Assembly (NCBI RefSeq): GCF_000373565.1
Contig: NZ_KB891797.1
Span: forward strand, 654,487 to 718,486
Reading direction: 5' to 3'
From: Streptomyces sp. HmicA12
GTDB lineage: Bacteria > Actinomycetota > Actinomycetes > Streptomycetales > Streptomycetaceae
Length of the DNA: 64,000 nucleotides
Position 1 is the first letter of the stretch; the number at the start of each line of letters is the position of its first letter. Made by a program: the position numbers and the translations under genes. Shown here piece by piece: positions 61,068-64,000 of the stretch. The notes beneath the pieces are model-generated. The model did not search any database, was not told where the DNA came from, and saw nothing but the letters and a program-made list of their open reading frames with translations.

Positions 61068-61550
61068 TTAGCCGTACGGGTTGAGTGCCCAGAAGCGAAC
61101 GGTGTCGCTGCGACGGTCGAACCACAGTTTGGTGAGGTGGCCGCTGTCGGCGCGGTCGAGTTCGTGTGACCGGACCCATTGAGGGTTCTCCGGTCCCTCG
61201 CCCTGGAGCGGTTTCTCGAACCACGAAGAGAAGCCATCGGCCTCCTCGGAGAAGAAGGCGTGGGCCGCCGTCAGCTCGGCGAGTTTCCCCGGTCTCAGCC
61301 GGGCGAAGCCCGAGATCACCAGTTCCGACGACGGGACGCCCCGGTCATTGTCGCGGCTGCTCACCCACTGGGCGTCGGTGAGCGGGCCCAGCAGCGGGAA
61401 CGCCCGCTCCAGTGGAGTGGTGTCGGTGTGCCAGTCCCCCTCGTCGTGGGTCGTCGCCCTACGCAGGGCCCACCAGGCGGGCAGGACCGCCAGCCCCGCC
61501 CCGATCCCGAGCAGCTTCCGCCGCGTCGACCCGGCCCCGGCCACGTACAT
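61068..61550 (-). CDS. Exported hypothetical protein
   Basis: Protein of 160 residues. N-terminal STRRKLLGIGAGLAVLPAWW looks like a twin-arginine-type leader or single anchor; the rest is a mixed soluble domain (VISGFARLRPGKLAELTAAH, LWFDRRSDTVRFWALNPYG). No recognised family. It lies three bases after the DUF397 gene and may belong to that operon. ATG 61550. Confidence 0.68.
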   Translation of the reverse strand: MYVAGAGSTRRKLLGIGAGLAVLPAWWALRRATTHDEGDWHTDTTPLERAFPLLGPLTDAQWVSSRDNDRGVPSSELVISGFARLRPGKLAELTAAHAFFSEEADGFSSWFEKPLQGEGPENPQWVRSHELDRADSGHLTKLWFDRRSDTVRFWALNPYG

Positions 61551-61553
61551 GCC

Positions 61554-61847
61554 CTACGCCGCGTCGCTCGTGACCGCCGCCACGAACGCCGTCCACGCCC
61601 CGGCCCCGAACACGATCGCCGGACCGGTCGCGTGCTTGCTGTCGCGGACGGGGACGTGGGTGGGGCGGGCGGTGTCGTTGACCTCAAGGCAGTCGCCGCT
61701 GTCGCCGCCGCTGTACGTGGACTTGCGCCAGGCGTCGCTGACTTCGAGGCAGTCGCCGCTGCTGCCGCCGCTGTAACTGGACTTGCGCCACATCGTCAGG
61801 GCGGAGGCGTCCGGGATCGTCGCGGGCTGCTCACTCACGTTGCTCAT
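61554..61847 (-). CDS. DUF397 protein with duplicated core motif
   Basis: DUF397 protein of 97 residues. The core WRKSSYSGGSSGDCLEV is followed at a 20-residue period by a second copy WRKSTYSGGDSGDCLEV, then the common tail VPVRDSK ... WTAFVAAV. The start ATG 61847 lies 17 bases inside the XRE gene end. The same kind of internal duplication, with three copies, occurs in the gene at 7978. Confidence 0.85.
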   Translation of the reverse strand: MSNVSEQPATIPDASALTMWRKSSYSGGSSGDCLEVSDAWRKSTYSGGDSGDCLEVNDTARPTHVPVRDSKHATGPAIVFGAGAWTAFVAAVTSDAA

Positions 61848-62658
61848 GCTCGTAATCCTTTGCGATGGAACGGATCAGCGCCAGGGACTTCTGGTGCGAC
61901 AGGGCGTCGCCCATGGCGTGATCGTAGGCCGCCTGGCATTGCCGTACCACGGACGGGACTTCGAGCACCCGGCCCGTCTTCAGTCCCTCCACGTACGCGA
62001 CGGGTGGCAGGTCCTCGAACCACATCAAGGAGACGAAGCCTTCCATCAGCGCGTGGTAGCCCACGGAGAAGGGCAGTACGTGCACGCGGATGCGGTGGCT
62101 TTCGCCCAATCCGACGATGTGACAGAGCTGCTCGCACATCACTCCCGGGCCACCGACCGGGCGGCGCAGTACGGCCTCGTCGAGGAGTGTCCACACCACC
62201 GGGCTCTCGAAGTCGTCGAGAACGCGTGCGCGGCGGAGGCGTGTGACAAGGAGCTTGTCACGTGCCTCCGGGGTCTTGGGCGGGAAGCCCGACGCCAGCA
62301 CTTCCCCCGCGTAGGCGGGGGTTTGGAGGAGGCCCGGGACGAGCTTCGGCCCGTAGACCCTGATCGTCGTCGCCTGCTCCTCCAGGCGCAGCGCCTCCTC
62401 GAAGTGCTCCGCCACCGTGCCCTCGCCCTGCGTCGGCAGGAACGTCTCGAAGACGCCGCCCGTGTCGAGCACCTTGTCGAGGCGCCGGGCGTCGTCCAGG
62501 GCCGGTCTGCGCCGCCCCGCCTCGATGTGTGCGATGTGCGTGCGCGACATGACCGCGCGCACGCTCAGCTCCTCCTGCGTGAGTCCGGCCGCCTCGCGGC
62601 GCCGCCGCAGTTCCTCGCCGTAGCTGGTACGTGATCCGGGGTTGTCCTCGACAGCCAT
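61831..62658 (-). CDS. XRE-family regulator with DUF5753 domain
   Basis: Regulator of 275 residues: HTH SYGEELRRRREAAGLTQEEL, SVRAVMSRTHIAHIEAGRRR, DUF5753 landmarks LVPGLLQTPAYA, LDEAVLRRPVGG, VLPFSVGYHA. It overlaps the DUF397 gene downstream. The start is ATG 62658, divergent from a 74-residue gene. Second module of the type seen at 7978-9122. Confidence 0.87.
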   Translation of the reverse strand: MAVEDNPGSRTSYGEELRRRREAAGLTQEELSVRAVMSRTHIAHIEAGRRRPALDDARRLDKVLDTGGVFETFLPTQGEGTVAEHFEEALRLEEQATTIRVYGPKLVPGLLQTPAYAGEVLASGFPPKTPEARDKLLVTRLRRARVLDDFESPVVWTLLDEAVLRRPVGGPGVMCEQLCHIVGLGESHRIRVHVLPFSVGYHALMEGFVSLMWFEDLPPVAYVEGLKTGRVLEVPSVVRQCQAAYDHAMGDALSHQKSLALIRSIAKDYEHEQRE

Positions 62659-62769
62659 ACGTAACTCCCGTATGTGACAGATCAGTTGTCACGCGCGAAC
62701 CTCTGGCGAGCCTAGCTGCGACGACGCCACGCTGTGACCGTTTCCATGCGGAAAGTGAGGAGCGGTGCG

Positions 62770-62994
62770 ATGGGAGTTCCGTACGGCGAGGGCGCGTACG
62801 TCGCCCATGCCGAGACCGATGTCTACGGGCCGGGCAGAGTGCTGGCCGTGGAGGGCGAGTTGAGGCGGGTGCGGTTCGTGTACTTCGTCGCCACGGTGGG
62901 GGTCGAGGTGCTGCGGGCCGCGAGTGACGGCGAGGAGGCGTGGGTGCGGGCCTGGATCGCGGAGCGGCGGCAGCGGTACGGCAACCAGTGGTGA
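62770..62994 (+). CDS. Small hypothetical protein
   Basis: Protein of 74 residues, YVAHAETDVYGPGRVLAVEG at the start, FVATVGVEVLRAAS in the middle. No domain recognised. ATG 62770 has GAGGAGCGG just upstream, a good ribosome site. It takes the place held by the ATPase gene in the other XRE module. Confidence 0.65.
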   Translation: MGVPYGEGAYVAHAETDVYGPGRVLAVEGELRRVRFVYFVATVGVEVLRAASDGEEAWVRAWIAERRQRYGNQW

Positions 62995-63117
62995 TTACGG
63001 TAAGTGGCCATCCCGTGACGGAAGTTGCGCTACGGTTGCCGAAACTTAAGCGGCCCAAGACGCCGGTAGCAGCCAGCGTCGAGGGCCTTCATCCTCAGTG
63101 GAAATGAGTCCACCGGA

Positions 63118-63978
63118 ATGCTCCGCCATGCTATCCCTCCGACTGGTTCCTTCAGTCAGGTTCCGAACCACCTCATCCGGCATCCCCGGCTGAGCGCCGA
63201 CGCGCTGCGGCTGCTCCTCTGGCAGCTCTCCCTTCCGGCCGACGCCCGTGACTCCCTCTCCAAGACCGCCGAGAAGGCCGGCCTCGGCAAGTGCGCCTTC
63301 CTGCGCGCCAAGCGGCAGTTGAAGGCCGAAGGGCATCTGCACGAGTGGCGCACGCAGGGGGACCGGGGGAGGTGGGAGACCGTGCAGCTCGTGTCCAGTA
63401 CGCCGCTGAGCGCCGAGGAAGCCGTCGTCGTACGGGACGGGGAACCGGCGGGCGGCAACCCGGCGGGCGCCTCTCCGGCCGTCGGTGAGCCGACCCGCCG
63501 GGCCGTCGGCCGTCATCCAGGGCAAGATCCTGGGGACAACACCTCCAACCCTCCGGCGCCCGAAGCGGGCGAGGCGGGCGAGGTGGGCGACGGTGACCCG
63601 GCCGCTCAATTCGTCGCGGGGCTGCCGGAGTTGGACGCGCGCCTGCGCATCCCGCGCTCCATGGTCGCCGAACTCGCCGCCCGCGTGAGGGACTGGTTCG
63701 GGCGCGGGCACACGGCCGCCAGCCTGTGGCAGCACATCCGCCGCAACCTGCCGGGTCGGCTCGGCTGGATCGAGCGGCCCGGCGGACTGCTGAGGTACGT
63801 ACTCGCGGACGTTCCTCCGGTCGCCGTCGCCGAGGCCGTCCATATCCCCGTACAGCGGCAGGCTCCCGTCCCGCGCGTCTCGCGGATGCGGGAGTGCGAG
63901 GGGGACGGGCATGTGCAGGCCACGCTGTTCCTGCCGGGCGGGGACGACGAGACGCTGTGCGGGGCCTGCCGCGCGTGA
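63118..63978 (+). CDS. Helix-turn-helix protein with C-terminal Cys cluster
   Basis: Protein of 286 residues. The N-terminal winged helix (IRHPRLSADALRLLLWQLSL, AEKAGLGKCAFLRAKRQLKAEG) is like replication-initiator or conjugation-linked HTH proteins of Streptomyces; the Pro/Gly/Glu linker and C-terminal part end in CGACRA with a further CEGDGH. It parallels the gene at 6937. ATG 63118. Target unknown. Confidence 0.72.
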   Translation: MLRHAIPPTGSFSQVPNHLIRHPRLSADALRLLLWQLSLPADARDSLSKTAEKAGLGKCAFLRAKRQLKAEGHLHEWRTQGDRGRWETVQLVSSTPLSAEEAVVVRDGEPAGGNPAGASPAVGEPTRRAVGRHPGQDPGDNTSNPPAPEAGEAGEVGDGDPAAQFVAGLPELDARLRIPRSMVAELAARVRDWFGRGHTAASLWQHIRRNLPGRLGWIERPGGLLRYVLADVPPVAVAEAVHIPVQRQAPVPRVSRMRECEGDGHVQATLFLPGGDDETLCGACRA

Positions 63979-64000
63979 ACGTGGCGCCTGGCGGGTGGGG

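Overview
The window is high-GC DNA with strong third-position G/C bias, frequent GTG starts, 4-base GTGA/ATGA gene overlaps, DUF397/XRE-DUF5753 pairs and an actinobacterial sdhCDAB operon. This points to a Streptomyces chromosome. From memory (not checked), the order betaine block, glyA, trpS, D,D-carboxypeptidase/small membrane protein, sdhCDAB, hexosaminidase recalls the S. coelicolor SCO4828-SCO4860 segment, so most of the window is probably core chromosome interrupted by accessory inserts.

Layout. (1) 1-6927: osmoprotectant block, betB (5' end outside the window), betA, and a betaine/choline ABC transporter whose permease is a two-module fusion. (2) 6937-15614: accessory island with an HTH/zinc-ribbon protein, DUF397, XRE regulator, anti-sigma-type kinase, zinc-ribbon protein, colicin-immunity-like protein, SUKH protein, a candidate immunity protein and an RHS toxin gene. 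The 5' end of the RHS gene is lost at an IS5-type element enclosed by a perfect 208-bp inverted repeat. (3) 15615-18748: PEP-mutase-like gene and two AhpD-like genes, divergent from a MocR regulator. (4) 18969-24411: DMT exporter, YgiB/YgiC-like pair, rocD, glyA. (5) 24485-26894: ECF sigma factor, putative anti-sigma factor and secreted protein. (6) 26921-32897: trpS, a 2'-5' RNA ligase-like gene, then two divergent transcripts that together look like a decaprenylphosphoryl-arabinose-type pathway (DprE1, DprE2, PAP2 phosphatase, UbiA, GtrA). (7) 32885-41591: BrkB protein, two D,D-carboxypeptidases, metallophosphoesterase, a TetR operon with twin palindromic operators, VOC and SMP-30 genes. (8) 41668-48539: Lrp regulator, DUF4132 pair, sdhCDAB behind a perfect bidirectional terminator. 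(9) 48690-57855: OHCU decarboxylase, GH20 hexosaminidase, DUF4328 protein, FAD monooxygenase/TetR pair, PGRP-type amidase with FG-GAP repeats. (10) 58386-64000: RHH/Fic-like toxin-antitoxin pair, SMI1/LRR protein and a second XRE-DUF397-HTH module.

How they work together: BetA and BetB oxidise choline to glycine betaine while the ABC transporter imports betaine or choline. The DprE1/E2-PAP2-UbiA-GtrA set would make and flip a polyprenyl-phosphate pentose. The island at 9.6-14 kb reads as a degraded polymorphic-toxin locus with several immunity-type genes. No rRNA, tRNA or CRISPR array was recognised.
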